A model generated the notes under the pieces. The model made no database searches. It saw only the letters and a program-made list of their open reading frames with translations, and was not told the DNA's origin. From Chryseobacterium turcicum (lineage in GTDB: Bacteria; Bacteroidota; Bacteroidia; Flavobacteriales; Weeksellaceae): 64,000 bases of DNA. The stretch covers positions 1 through 64,000 of the forward strand of contig NZ_JAJNAY010000002.1 in assembly GCF_021010565.1 (NCBI RefSeq), read 5' to 3'. Shown here piece by piece: positions 1 to 8,436 of this stretch (position 1 is the first letter of the stretch; the number at the start of each line of letters is the position of its first letter). A program made the position numbers and the translations under genes.

Positions 1-54
1 AACAATCTAATTTTTTTGTAAGAAAGTAAATTATTTTCAGAAATGAAGCGGTAC

Positions 55-62
55 TACTTTTG
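55..62 (+). promoter_or_regulatory. Possible Bacteroidota -7 element without a gene behind it
   Basis: TACTTTTG fits TAnnTTTG. No convincing -33 TTTG is seen at the right distance. No open reading frame follows on this strand before the hairpin at 152-174, so it would drive only a short non-coding transcript, or it is a chance match. Confidence 0.25.
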
Positions 63-151
63 TACATCTTGATACTTGTAAAATACTGTAAATGAATTAG
101 TTTTTACTTTCTGTATCGGGAAATAAAAAAAAATCAAATTACATTAAATAC

Positions 152-177
152 AACCACACCTAAAAAGTGTGGTTTTT
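152..177. terminator. Hairpin terminator at the end of the DUF1826 gene
   Basis: Arms AACCACAC (152-159) and GTGTGGTT (167-174) pair around a 7-nt A-rich loop and are followed by a T run on the plus strand. It lies just beyond the stop of the minus-strand gene and could act on transcripts from either side. Confidence 0.6.
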
Positions 178-183
178 CAGTAA

Positions 184-882
184 TCAACAAATCAATAGCA
201 ATCGATACTCCCCATCGCTTTCTATAGGAGCTCTGTGAACACAAGGTAATACCTTTTGTGTAGGATGATCAACTGCAAATCGCCAAAGATTTCCTACACC
301 TAAATTGACAGGTTTTGCATTTAGTTTTGGTTGATAATGAAGATCAAAGAAATACTCTTTTAGAAAGGCTTCAAATTCTGCTTCCGGACCGTTGTGTAAT
401 TCTTTAAGCTTTTCTCTGATTTCTGGAATCAGGATTTTTTGTTCAACCTGATCATTAGAAATAATGTCACTTGCAGCGCCGTGATAAGTGCATAAAAAAG
501 TATCGGTTCCAATAGGTGAACGATCTACATGAAAAGAATAAACATCTGTAGAAATGAAATCAAACTCTTCATCTCGTTCGTAATTTTTAAGTAAATTAAG
601 AGAGGGTAACGCTCCGAAATCTGTTAATAATTGTAAATCATTTAAGATAATTTCTCTTGCTACACTGCCTTGTTCTGATAATTTCAGGGCTAAAAGATTT
701 TCTTTAGAAACTTCTGTAATATTTTCTTTTAAATGAAGTTTAGACACAATTTCTTTAAAATCTCCACTCAAATTTCTGTTCCAGCAGATTGCATTCATCG
801 CTCCCTGAAAATTGGTATTTATCAATTCCGAAAAAGAAGAAACGAGCCTTATTTGACTGTTGTCTGAAAATTCATTACCCAT
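184..882 (-). CDS. DUF1826 domain-containing protein
   Basis: A soluble protein of 232 residues with no signal peptide or membrane segment. The central segment CTYHGAASDII and the late CVHRAPI followed by a RLLLIC end resemble the conserved blocks of the DUF1826 family (a CTY-G block and a late HR-P block). The function of that family is unknown, so no role is given. The frame stays open to a GTG at 906, but that codon lies inside a TAnnTTTG promoter element (906-913, minus strand), so the ATG at 882 is the likelier start. It stands alone and is divergent from hpt. The family name is from memory of the motif pattern and is only moderately certain. Confidence 0.6.
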   Translation of the reverse strand: MGNEFSDNSQIRLVSSFSELINTNFQGAMNAICWNRNLSGDFKEIVSKLHLKENITEVSKENLLALKLSEQGSVAREIILNDLQLLTDFGALPSLNLLKNYERDEEFDFISTDVYSFHVDRSPIGTDTFLCTYHGAASDIISNDQVEQKILIPEIREKLKELHNGPEAEFEAFLKEYFFDLHYQPKLNAKPVNLGVGNLWRFAVDHPTQKVLPCVHRAPIESDGEYRLLLIC

Positions 883-905
883 ATATAGAAAATATTGACG
901 GAGCA

Positions 906-913
906 CAAAAATA
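906..913 (-). promoter_or_regulatory. -7 promoter element of the DUF1826 gene
   Basis: On the minus strand this reads TATTTTTG, matching TAnnTTTG, about 24 bp upstream of the ATG at 882. It decides against the GTG start at 906. Confidence 0.5.
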
Positions 914-1094
914 ATGAACTAATTAAAAAACATGAGAATTAAATTTATTTTTTTTAACATAATAGATTAGCATTATACCTTATTTGTAGATTTTATGGCC
1001 TAAAAAGGCGTCATTAACAAAACAATTTCGCATTATATATCGAGAAAAGTACAACAACTATACTCTACTTAAAAATATTCTAATCAAAAATCCG

Positions 1095-1102
1095 TAACTT
1101 TG
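1095..1102 (+). promoter_or_regulatory. -7 promoter element of hpt
   Basis: TAACTTTG matches TAnnTTTG and lies 18 bp before the ATG at 1121, giving a short leader. It overlaps an in-frame TTG at 1100, which is therefore not the start. A clear -33 TTTG is missing. Confidence 0.55.
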
Positions 1103-1120
1103 CGCTCTACGAAAAATTTT

Positions 1121-1675
1121 ATGGAAAGTATTCAAGTTCACGACAAAACTTTTGTTCCTTATTTAAAGGATGCCGAAATTCAGGAAATTGTAAAGGCAAC
1201 CGCTCTAAAAATCTATGAAGATTATAAAGATGAAGTACCTGTTTTCATCGGTGTATTAAACGGTGTTATTATGTTTTTCTCCGACCTTCTTAAGCATTAT
1301 CCTGGTCCTTGCGAAATCGCTTTTATCCAGATGAGTTCTTATGCAGGAACTGAATCTACAGGGATTGTTTATCAGAAAATGGAACTAACAAAAGATGTAA
1401 AAGACCGTCACATCATTCTTGTAGAAGACATCGTAGATACAGGAAATACTGTTGAAAGTCTATTCAAATATTTTAATGAAACACAACGTCCGAAATCTGT
1501 AAAAATTTCTTCATTTTTATTGAAACCTGATGTTTATAAAAAAGATTTCAAGCTAGATTATATTGGAAAAGAAATTCCAAACAAATTTGTTCTAGGCTAC
1601 GGATTGGATTATGATGAATTGGGTAGAAACCTATCTGATCTATACCAATTGGAAGACGGACAAATCAATCATTAA
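1121..1675 (+). CDS. hpt: Hypoxanthine phosphoribosyltransferase
   Basis: A cytoplasmic purine-salvage enzyme that joins hypoxanthine (and usually guanine) to PRPP, giving IMP or GMP. The PRPP-binding loop is clear at about residues 107-118 (LVEDIVDTGNT, with the acidic ED pair). The N-terminal half has the GVLNGVIMFFSDL segment of type I phosphoribosyltransferases, and the C-terminal KFVLGYGLDYDELGRNL block is typical of this family. Its 184 residues match the family length. The ATG at 1121 is chosen because the in-frame TTG at 1100 is inside the promoter. It is followed by adk and obg in the same direction, a common flavobacterial order, with hairpin-forming repeats between the genes. Confidence 0.93.
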   Translation: MESIQVHDKTFVPYLKDAEIQEIVKATALKIYEDYKDEVPVFIGVLNGVIMFFSDLLKHYPGPCEIAFIQMSSYAGTESTGIVYQKMELTKDVKDRHIILVEDIVDTGNTVESLFKYFNETQRPKSVKISSFLLKPDVYKKDFKLDYIGKEIPNKFVLGYGLDYDELGRNLSDLYQLEDGQINH

Positions 1676-1820
1676 ACGCTGTTGGCTCTTAGCTGATAGC
1701 TTTTAGCCTAAAAAGTAAAAAAAATAAATTTAATAATAACTTAAAAATGCTAAAGGCTAAAAGCAAAATATGCTAATGGAAAAATCCAAAAGCTAACTGC
1801 AAAAAGCCAAAAGCCCTTCA
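1676..1820. repeat. Self-similar intergenic hairpin, word GCTAAAAGC
   Basis: The spacer between hpt and adk is made of repeated variants of one word. The left part reads TTGGCTCTTAGC, GATAGCTTTTAGCC; the right part reads GCTAAAGGCTAAAAGC, CCAAAAGCTAAC, AAAAAGCCAAAAGCC. The two halves are roughly reverse complements, so the region can fold into a long imperfect hairpin with an A/T-rich middle. No reading frame is present. Confidence 0.7.
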
Positions 1821-1825
1821 ACATT

Positions 1826-2404
1826 ATGATAAACATTGTTCTCTTCGGTCCTCCAGGAAGTGGAAAAGGTACTCAAGCGCAAAACTTAATCGAGAAATTC
1901 AATTTAAAGCAAATCTCAACAGGTGATCTTTTCAGATTCAACATGAAAAATGATACCGAATTGGGAAAATTGGCAAAATCTTACATCGATAAAGGAGAAT
2001 TGGTTCCGGATCAGGTAACAACAGATATGCTGATTGACGAAATCAGAAAGCCAAGTGATGCTGCAGGATTTATCTTCGACGGATATCCTAGAACTGCAGT
2101 GCAAACCGAAGCTTTAGAAAAAATAGTAAAAGAAGAACTGAATGATAAAATCGACATTTGTCTTTCTCTAGTTGTTGAAGATACTATTTTGGTTGAAAGA
2201 TTACTGAAAAGAGGTGAAATCAGCGGAAGATCTGATGACAGCAATGTAGAAATCATTGAAAATAGAATAAAAGAATACTACACAAAAACAGCCGAAGTAG
2301 CCGAGCTTTACAAAAAACAAGGTAAATATGTAGAGATCAACGGTGTAGGAGAAATCAACGAGATTTCTGATAAACTCTTCGCTGAAGTAGAAAAAATAAA
2401 ATAA
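1826..2404 (+). CDS. adk: Adenylate kinase
   Basis: Catalyses ATP + AMP to 2 ADP in the cytoplasm, keeping adenine nucleotides in balance. The P-loop GPPGSGKGT starts at residue 8, followed by the NMP-binding segment (STGDLFR) and FDGYPRT, the conserved block with the catalytic Asp and Arg. The LID region is the short form (GRSDD...), without the Cys4 zinc insert, so 192 residues is the expected length. The reading frame begins at an ATG right after the hpt-adk repeat. It is downstream of hpt and upstream of obg and probably co-transcribed with them. Confidence 0.96.
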   Translation: MINIVLFGPPGSGKGTQAQNLIEKFNLKQISTGDLFRFNMKNDTELGKLAKSYIDKGELVPDQVTTDMLIDEIRKPSDAAGFIFDGYPRTAVQTEALEKIVKEELNDKIDICLSLVVEDTILVERLLKRGEISGRSDDSNVEIIENRIKEYYTKTAEVAELYKKQGKYVEINGVGEINEISDKLFAEVEKIK

Positions 2405-2480
2405 GGAATTAGGGTTTAGGAATTAGGTAATAGTTGTTTACGCTAAATCCTAAGCTCTAAGCCCTAAATCCTAAGTTAAA
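2405..2480. repeat. Self-similar intergenic hairpin, word CCTAAATCCTAAG
   Basis: The adk-obg spacer consists of AATTAGGGTTTAGGAATTAGG, a short middle, then CCTAAGCTCTAAGCC and CTAAATCCTAAG. The halves are near reverse complements. The plan is the same as the hpt-adk spacer, but the word is different. Confidence 0.7.
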
Positions 2481-2485
2481 AATAT

Positions 2486-3469
2486 ATGTCAAATTTTGTA
2501 GATTACGTAAAGATTCATTGTAAAAGTGGTCACGGTGGTGGAGGTTCTGCCCACCTTCGTCGTGAAAAATATATTCCTAAAGGAGGTCCTGATGGTGGAG
2601 ATGGTGGTCGTGGAGGCCACGTTATCATGAGAGGAAATTCCCACGAATGGACTTTACTCCCACTTCGTTATACCCGTCACGTTAAAGCTGAAAGGGGTCA
2701 AAACGGAGCTAAAAACCAATTAACAGGAGCTTACGGTGAAGATGTTTACATCAACGTTCCGATCGGAACAATTGCCAAGAATGAAGATGGTGAAGTTGTA
2801 GGAGAGATTCTTGAAGATGGCCAAGAAATCATTTTGATGGAAGGTGGTAAAGGTGGTAAAGGAAATGAATTTTTCAAAACATCAACCAATCAAACTCCTC
2901 GTTTTGCACAACCGGGAATGGATGGACAAGAAGGCTATATCGTTTTTGAACTTAAAATATTAGCTGATGTAGGTCTTGTAGGTTTCCCAAATGCCGGAAA
3001 ATCTACTCTTCTAGCATCAGTTTCGGCTGCAAAACCAAAAATCGCTAATTACGCATTTACGACTTTAACTCCTAACTTAGGAATTGTAGATTACAGAAAT
3101 TATAAATCTTTTGTAATGGCAGATATCCCTGGGATTATTGAAGGTGCTGCGGAAGGTAAAGGTCTTGGTCACAGATTCTTAAGACATATTGAAAGAAATT
3201 CTATATTATTATTTTTAATTCCTTCAGATTCTGAAGATCATTTTCAGGAGTTTAAAATTTTAGAAAATGAATTAAAAGAATATAATCCTGAACTTTTAGA
3301 TAAAGACTTTATTATTTCTGTATCTAAAGCTGATCTTTTGGATGATGAATTGAAAAAAGAAATCTCAGCCGAGTTCCCAGAAAATAAAAAACCATTATTT
3401 TTCTCAGGGGTTACCGGAGAAGGTTTAATGGAGCTGAAAGATGCCATTTGGAAACAATTGCACGGATAG
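2486..3469 (+). CDS. obgE: GTPase Obg/CgtA
   Basis: Essential ribosome-associated GTPase acting in late 50S assembly. Residues 1-157 form the glycine-rich Obg fold ([25 protein letters not shown]). The G domain follows with the P-loop GFPNAGKS, switch II DIPGI, and SKADLLD in the place of NKxD. A final SGVTGEGL gives the G5 region. It ends soon after the G domain at 327 residues, without the extra C-terminal domain found in some Firmicutes homologues, as is usual for Bacteroidota. It is the last gene of the hpt-adk-obg row and is followed by a good hairpin terminator. Confidence 0.95.
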   Translation: MSNFVDYVKIHCKSGHGGGGSAHLRREKYIPKGGPDGGDGGRGGHVIMRGNSHEWTLLPLRYTRHVKAERGQNGAKNQLTGAYGEDVYINVPIGTIAKNEDGEVVGEILEDGQEIILMEGGKGGKGNEFFKTSTNQTPRFAQPGMDGQEGYIVFELKILADVGLVGFPNAGKSTLLASVSAAKPKIANYAFTTLTPNLGIVDYRNYKSFVMADIPGIIEGAAEGKGLGHRFLRHIERNSILLFLIPSDSEDHFQEFKILENELKEYNPELLDKDFIISVSKADLLDDELKKEISAEFPENKKPLFFSGVTGEGLMELKDAIWKQLHG

Positions 3470-3490
3470 AAAATAATATTTATCAATAAA

Positions 3491-3526
3491 AAAATAGAGA
3501 AGCTTTTGAGTTTCTCTATTTTTTTG
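3491..3526 (+). terminator. Rho-independent terminator after obgE
   Basis: Arms AAAATAGAGAA (3491-3501) and TTCTCTATTTT (3512-3522) with a 10-nt loop, followed by T residues. Confidence 0.8.
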
Positions 3527-3576
3527 TTCTTGTTTTTGGAACACTTATTGAAAGAAAGTTTTCAAAATTTAAAACA

Positions 3577-4065
3577 ATGAAATATCTATTAAGCTTCTTT
3601 TCAATACTCTTTTTGTTCTCATGTACTTCTCAGAAAATGTCGTCAAAGTATTCAACTATAGAATATGAAGCTGGAGCTTGCTTTGGTTCTTGCCCGATTT
3701 TTAAAATGACGATTAATCCGGATAGAACTGCTGTTTTAGAAGCCGAACATTTTAATTTCTCAAAAGAATTTTCGAAGGGTGAATTTGATAAACCCAGAGA
3801 AGGAACTTTCAAAACAACCATTAAAGAAAGCGATTATAAAAAGCTAACTCTGCTTCTTGATGGTTTAGATTTAAAAAATCTTAATGAGAAATATGGCACC
3901 CGTAATATTACAGATTTACCCACATCATATCTTAGAGTAAAATTTGAGGATGGATCATCTAAAAATATTGAAGATTACGGAAAAAGAGGATCAGAAAAAC
4001 TAAGTACCGTTTACAAATTTTTTGAAGATTTGAAGCATAATCAACAGTGGGAAAAAGTACAATAA
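3577..4065 (+). CDS. DUF6438-type lipoprotein
   Basis: A 162-residue exported lipoprotein. The N-terminus is a short Lys-led hydrophobic stretch ending in a lipobox-like LFSC at residues 13-16, followed by SQK. The mature part opens with YEAGACFGSCPIF, a CxGxCP pattern that I associate with the DUF6438 family, and continues as a likely beta-rich domain without catalytic signatures. Function is unknown. It lies alone between the obg terminator and the rhlE promoter; a terminator of its own was not found. Confidence 0.7.
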   Translation: MKYLLSFFSILFLFSCTSQKMSSKYSTIEYEAGACFGSCPIFKMTINPDRTAVLEAEHFNFSKEFSKGEFDKPREGTFKTTIKESDYKKLTLLLDGLDLKNLNEKYGTRNITDLPTSYLRVKFEDGSSKNIEDYGKRGSEKLSTVYKFFEDLKHNQQWEKVQ

Positions 4066-4087
4066 TTACTCTTAAATTTATTTAGAC

Positions 4088-4095
4088 TATCTTTG
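4088..4095 (+). promoter_or_regulatory. -7 promoter element of the rhlE gene
   Basis: TATCTTTG is an exact TAnnTTTG match. It implies a leader of about 130 nt before the helicase start, unusually long compared with the other promoters in this window. Confidence 0.55.
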
Positions 4096-4162
4096 CATTA
4101 TATTTCGCGGCATTCTCAGCCAAATAGTAATTGATTTTACTTAAAAACTCTGTTAAATAAAC

Positions 4163-4180
4163 TTTAGCAGATCTGCTAAA
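4163..4180. promoter_or_regulatory. Perfect 18-bp palindrome in the rhlE leader
   Basis: TTTAGCAGATCTGCTAAA is fully self-complementary. It lies inside the putative transcribed leader, about 50 bp before the start codon. It could be an RNA hairpin or a protein-binding site. Confidence 0.4.
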
Positions 4181-4232
4181 AATGATGAAGTATACTGCTT
4201 CGACCGCATTATTTTAATACACAACATACATT

Positions 4233-5501
4233 TTGTTATTTACAGACTTAAAATTAATTAAGCCCATCTTAGATGCGCTTCAACACCAGGGTTACGAAAA
4301 ACCAACTCCAATTCAGGAACAAGCGATTCCTTCAATATTAGAACAGAGAGATGTACTGGGTACAGCACAAACGGGAACAGGAAAAACAGCGGCTTTTGCT
4401 ATCCCAATTTTACAAAATCTTACTGAAAGAAAAGGACCAAAAAACAATCATATTAAAGCATTAATTCTTACTCCAACGAGAGAATTAGCAATACAAATTG
4501 AAGAAAGTTTTAACGCATACGGAAAAAATTTACCTTTAAAACAATTGGTAATTTTTGGTGGTGTAAAACAAGGAAATCAAGTGGCGGCTCTTAGAAAAGG
4601 AGTAGATATTTTGGTAGCAACTCCTGGAAGATTACTAGATTTTATTGCGCAGGGAATTATCTCGCTTAAAAATCTTGAAATTTTTGTATTGGATGAAGCT
4701 GATAGAATGCTTGACATGGGTTTTGTACACGATGTAAAAAGAATTATTAAACTTTTACCTCAAAGAAGACAAACTTTATTTTTCTCGGCAACAATGCCTA
4801 CAGAAATTCAGAAGTTAGCAGATTCTATTCTGAATACTCCGATAAAAGTTTCTGTAACGCCTATTTCTTCTACAGCAGAAACCATTAAGCAATCTGTTTA
4901 TTTTGTGGATAAAGATAATAAGCTAGATTTGCTTACGCACATTTTACAGAATAAAATTTCGGACTCTGTATTGGTTTTCTCAAGAACAAAACACGGAGCA
5001 GACAAAATTGCAAGAAAATTACAGGCTCATAAAATTTCTGCAGAAGCGATTCACGGAAATAAATCTCAGAATGCAAGACAAAATGCGCTCAACAACTTCA
5101 AATCTGGAGCAACAAGAATTTTGGTTGCTACAGATATTGCCGCAAGAGGTATTGATATTGACGAACTGAAATATGTTGTTAATTTTGAACTTTCGGATGT
5201 AGCTGAAACCTATGTTCACAGAATTGGAAGAACAGGTCGTGCAGGCTCAGAGGGAAGCTCAATGTCTTTCGTAGACGGATTAGACCTTTTAAACTTAAAG
5301 GATACCGAAAAACTAATCGGGATGAAAATTCCTATCGTAAAAGACCATCCTTTTCACACCGACAATTTGGTGGTTGAGAAAAGAGATTCAAACAATAAAC
5401 CTTTTACGCCGAGACCAAAACCAGCAAACCCTGGTCAGCAGAAAAAAGATATTGGTTTTAAAAAGCCCAATAATAAAAGTAATTTCGCTAGAAAGAAATA
5501 A
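4233..5501 (+). CDS. rhlE: DEAD-box RNA helicase, RhlE-like
   Basis: An ATP-dependent RNA helicase, probably for RNA remodelling or ribosome assembly. The helicase motifs are in order: Q motif GYEKPTPIQ, motif I AQTGTGKT, Ia PTRELA, II DEAD, III SAT, and [12 protein letters not shown]. The C-terminus after about residue 370 is a short, basic, Asn/Pro/Lys-rich tail ([13 protein letters not shown]...), as in RhlE proteins, with no folded accessory domain. The best start is a TTG at 4233 giving LLFTDLKLI, which matches where family members begin. No ATG lies nearby in frame. The long leader carries a perfect palindrome and suggests post-transcriptional control. Confidence 0.88.
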   Translation: MLFTDLKLIKPILDALQHQGYEKPTPIQEQAIPSILEQRDVLGTAQTGTGKTAAFAIPILQNLTERKGPKNNHIKALILTPTRELAIQIEESFNAYGKNLPLKQLVIFGGVKQGNQVAALRKGVDILVATPGRLLDFIAQGIISLKNLEIFVLDEADRMLDMGFVHDVKRIIKLLPQRRQTLFFSATMPTEIQKLADSILNTPIKVSVTPISSTAETIKQSVYFVDKDNKLDLLTHILQNKISDSVLVFSRTKHGADKIARKLQAHKISAEAIHGNKSQNARQNALNNFKSGATRILVATDIAARGIDIDELKYVVNFELSDVAETYVHRIGRTGRAGSEGSSMSFVDGLDLLNLKDTEKLIGMKIPIVKDHPFHTDNLVVEKRDSNNKPFTPRPKPANPGQQKKDIGFKKPNNKSNFARKK

Positions 5502-5502
5502 T

Positions 5503-5539
5503 AAAAAAAGTCATTCAGGTTTTCTGAATGACTTTTTTT
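5503..5539. terminator. Bidirectional terminator between rhlE and the GT-C gene
   Basis: Arms AAAAAAAGTCATTCAG and CTGAATGACTTTTTTT flank a 5-nt loop. A and T runs on the two sides let it serve both convergent genes. Confidence 0.9.
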
Positions 5540-5552
5540 TGTAAAATATTTT

Positions 5553-7082
5553 TTAGTTTTTCAATTGATAAACTGATACCGAATCATACTGCGGTTGCCA
5601 TGTTTTTATCGGGTTGACATACGATTTTATTTTAGTCAATTCACTTTCTTTCAGACTGTCTATAATTGTTTTTCTTAAGGTATTTCTTAGTTTAAAAACA
5701 TAATCGTCAGTACGACTATCTACGTGAAGCGCCAGAAAGCCTTGTGTTTCATGTTTAGTATGAAAATGAGTAGGAAAAAGAAGGTATTTAATGTCATTCT
5801 TAATCATAAAATTTTTAAAATTACCTGATTTCATATCATTAAAATACTGTTTATTTGCTACCAATCCATCAGCAGGAATGACATTAAAATCTGAGTAAAA
5901 AGCAAATTTCCCCGGAAAATCATAAACATAAATACGTGTTTTTTTTGGAATTTCCTGTTCAAATTCTTGAGCCGTTTGTCGTACAAGGTCATTTGATTTT
6001 TTTTCTAATTTAGAATGACTTGCAAAAACATTATTCTGAATACTAAAACTCGTCGTGAGCTTTAGCCAAGCAATTCCACAAACAAAAATCAAGGCACCTG
6101 CAAAGATAATTTTATCAAAAGACCACTTCTCAAAAGTTTTATTAAATAAGCTATTGGCAACATCGTAAATAAATAAACCACAGAAAAACATTTGAGAAAC
6201 AAAGTACCACTGCCCTATTTCCGACTGAAAAAGTAGATTATAAATGAGCTGTAATAAACTTCCGATTAAGAAAGAAAACTTTACGGCTCTATAGGTATCT
6301 TTTTTATTGAAACATAAAAAAATAAAATACAGAATCCCACATCCCACAAATATTTTTGGAAAGAACTCAAGATGAATATCCGGCTGAAAATCAGGGAATG
6401 AGCTTTTGATTCTTCCACTAATTGGAACGAAGTTATCAAAAAGATAATAATTAGATAAAAGATAAGGTAAAGCCAAGACTAAAAACCCAACAATCATTAA
6501 TCCCAGGCTTTTGATGCTCCATTTTCTGAAATTCCAATATAGAAAGCCAAAAGGTATCAACACAAAAACATGGTCTAATCTTGCTAAAAAAACCAAACTG
6601 CAAATTAACCCAAATGCAAAATCATTGGTGAATCTCTTGCACATGAAGAAGATAATCAAGCTAAAAGTAAAAAATGTAAGATGTGCTTCAATTAAATACA
6701 GCGTTCCAAGGCTAAAAAACATCAAACAGTAAAATGCTAAGCTGAGAATCTTACCCATTTTACTTTCTTTAAAAACGGTCTTTTCTAAAAGAATATATCC
6801 AAATAAGACTAATAAAACCTGAAATAACCAAAGAATATTTAATGCAAAAAACTTATCTGAAGGGTTGATTAATTCTGCTACTACACAAAAAACCATCCAT
6901 AAAGGATGAAATCCGTTGGTAAGATACAAATCATTGAATCCCATGAAGCCATGGTTAACCAGATTATAAGCAATCTGAGGATAGAAAAAGCCATCATCTG
7001 AAGGAAATTTAGAAGGATTTCCCAAGAAAAAAACAGAAGAAAGCAATAACAAATAATGAAAATTCTTTTTAATAAACTCCAT
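5553..7082 (-). CDS. Polytopic membrane protein, GT-C glycosyltransferase-like
   Basis: A 509-residue integral membrane protein with about ten hydrophobic helices and a soluble C-terminal third. After the first helix it carries PSDDGFFYPQIAYNLVNHG and then NGFHPLW. An acidic pair in the first periplasmic loop followed by a Y-Q-A-N segment and G-HPLW is the pattern of predicted GT-C glycosyltransferases, which use polyprenyl-phosphate sugars. Substrate and acceptor cannot be read from the sequence. It stands convergent to rhlE and just downstream of the tatD group; a 69-bp gap separates it from tatD, so co-transcription is possible. It could also be a non-enzymatic relative. Confidence 0.6.
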   Translation of the reverse strand: MEFIKKNFHYLLLLSSVFFLGNPSKFPSDDGFFYPQIAYNLVNHGFMGFNDLYLTNGFHPLWMVFCVVAELINPSDKFFALNILWLFQVLLVLFGYILLEKTVFKESKMGKILSLAFYCLMFFSLGTLYLIEAHLTFFTFSLIIFFMCKRFTNDFAFGLICSLVFLARLDHVFVLIPFGFLYWNFRKWSIKSLGLMIVGFLVLALPYLLSNYYLFDNFVPISGRIKSSFPDFQPDIHLEFFPKIFVGCGILYFIFLCFNKKDTYRAVKFSFLIGSLLQLIYNLLFQSEIGQWYFVSQMFFCGLFIYDVANSLFNKTFEKWSFDKIIFAGALIFVCGIAWLKLTTSFSIQNNVFASHSKLEKKSNDLVRQTAQEFEQEIPKKTRIYVYDFPGKFAFYSDFNVIPADGLVANKQYFNDMKSGNFKNFMIKNDIKYLLFPTHFHTKHETQGFLALHVDSRTDDYVFKLRNTLRKTIIDSLKESELTKIKSYVNPIKTWQPQYDSVSVYQLKN

Positions 7083-7151
7083 GTCTAATTACAATAAATT
7101 TTTAGCTTGTGGTTTTAGTCGGGTTGTCTTATAAAAATGACCTCTAAACCA

Positions 7152-7913
7152 TCATTTAAACATTTTTCTCGCATTCTCAGTAGTAATTCTATCGATTTCG
7201 GCAAAGTCTTTTTGATAAATATCGACCAACTTCCCAGCAACCAAATCTAGATATGAGCTTTCATTTCTTTTACCTCTGAAAGGAACAGGCGCAAGATATG
7301 GAGAATCTGTTTCTAAAACGATTTTATCTAGTGGAATTTCATTTAAAAATTGGTCAATTTTCCCATTTTTAAAGGTTACTACTCCACCGATTCCTAAAAT
7401 AAAATTTAAGTCTAAAGCATGTTTTGCCTGCTCAAGGTTTCCTGAAAAACAATGAAAAATACCTCGTAATTTCGGATGTTTTTTTCTTTCTAAAACATCA
7501 AAGGTTTCATCAAAACTTTCTCGGGTGTGGATTACGATGGGTAAATCTTTTTCGATTGCCCAATCTATCTGTTGTTCAAAAGCTTTTACCTGAATATCCA
7601 ACGTTGTTTTGTCCCAATACAAATCAATTCCTATTTCTCCAATTGCCGGAAAATGTCTTTGATCTAAATAGTTTTTCACCAATTCAAGTTCTTTTTCCCA
7701 AGACTCAGGTTTTACATAACAAGGATGCAAACCCATCATTGAAAAAATCTGATTAGGATATTCGCTTTCTAACTGAAGCATTTTCTCATGCGATTCTGAA
7801 TCGATAGCCGGAAGATAAAACTCAGTAATCCCTTTATCTAAAGCTCTCTGAATAGCTTCTTTTCTGTCTTCATCAAATTCTTCGGCATATAAATGCGTAT
7901 GGGTATCTATCAT
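7152..7913 (-). CDS. tatD: TatD family metal-dependent hydrolase
   Basis: A cytoplasmic TIM-barrel metalloenzyme of the TatD DNase family, 253 residues, the standard length. Metal ligands and signatures are all visible: IDTHTHL at the N-terminus (the HxH pair), GEIGIDLYW (metal-bridging Glu), VIHTRES, FHCFSG, and the late ETDSPYLAP. Members act as 3'-5' exonucleases or D-aminoacyl-tRNA deacylase relatives; the specific substrate here is not known. Its start codon is only 5 bp from the end of the restored DUF4269 frame, so it is the last gene of a GSCFA-DUF4269-tatD operon. Confidence 0.92.
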   Translation of the reverse strand: MIDTHTHLYAEEFDEDRKEAIQRALDKGITEFYLPAIDSESHEKMLQLESEYPNQIFSMMGLHPCYVKPESWEKELELVKNYLDQRHFPAIGEIGIDLYWDKTTLDIQVKAFEQQIDWAIEKDLPIVIHTRESFDETFDVLERKKHPKLRGIFHCFSGNLEQAKHALDLNFILGIGGVVTFKNGKIDQFLNEIPLDKIVLETDSPYLAPVPFRGKRNESSYLDLVAGKLVDIYQKDFAEIDRITTENARKMFK

Positions 7914-7918
7914 TATTA

Positions 7919-8436
7919 TTAAAATTTCAAAAGATCTTCGTAAGGATTTTCTAAACCTAAAAGTAACCCAAAAGCGGGCTCGGTTTTTATTCCGTTATTC
8001 TTAAGATCAATAATTTTTTGTTTAAACTTATCTCCTTTTTCCTGCAAAATTTTGTATTCTGCAATCATGTGGCGATAAGCATTTTGTTGTGTTGTGTTGT
8101 TGGTTTATTTTGTGCAAAAATTTCGATAGGAAATTCTTCCAATTTAAAATTACAAATAATAGAATCTTCTCCTTTCATTGTAATTTTTTCGATTTTTAAA
8201 TCATTCTCAGAAAAATTTTGAATTAAAAAAGCCTCAAACTTCATCTGATCCTCAACTTCACAGATAATATCCAAATCACTTCCTTCAATATCAATTTCTA
8301 TAGGAATTGTTCCTGCTAAAATGGGTGAATAATCATCTAAGATGGTGAAGATTTTATATTTTGTAAGAACTTCGTACGCTCTTTTTTGCTTTTCATTTCC
8401 TATTTTCAGATAATCAAGTTTCGTAAAATCAATCAT
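7919..8436 (-). pseudogene. DUF4269 gene, frameshifted at a 5-bp repeat
   Basis: As read, translation starts at 8436 and stops after 123 residues in ...KMLIAT. The missing C-terminus lies just downstream in another frame and reads QNAYRHMIAEYKILQEKG, ending ...NPYEDLLKF at 7919. Between the two is a run of the unit ACAAC (8084-8102, coding strand). Deleting one 5-bp unit joins the frames as NKPTTQQNAYRHM and gives a full 170-residue protein, which I take to be the DUF4269 family (nucleotidyltransferase-like: GTIPIEIDIEGSDLDIICE). It overlaps the GSCFA gene by 8 bp and ends 5 bp before tatD. It may be a recent null allele, a phase-variable switch or an assembly error. Confidence 0.8.
8084..8102. 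repeat. Pentanucleotide repeat TTGTG inside the DUF4269 gene
   Basis: Plus-strand TTGTTGTGTTGTGTTGTTG holds two perfect TTGTG units plus partial units on both sides. One unit fewer restores the reading frame. Confidence 0.85.

Noticed and set aside
1100..1120. TTG start for hpt upstream of the ATG
   Set aside because: The codon is part of the TAACTTTG promoter element and the extra residues do not match the family.
1676..2480. CRISPR-like repetition in the spacers
   Set aside because: There are no regular repeats with unique spacers; the words are degenerate and form hairpins.
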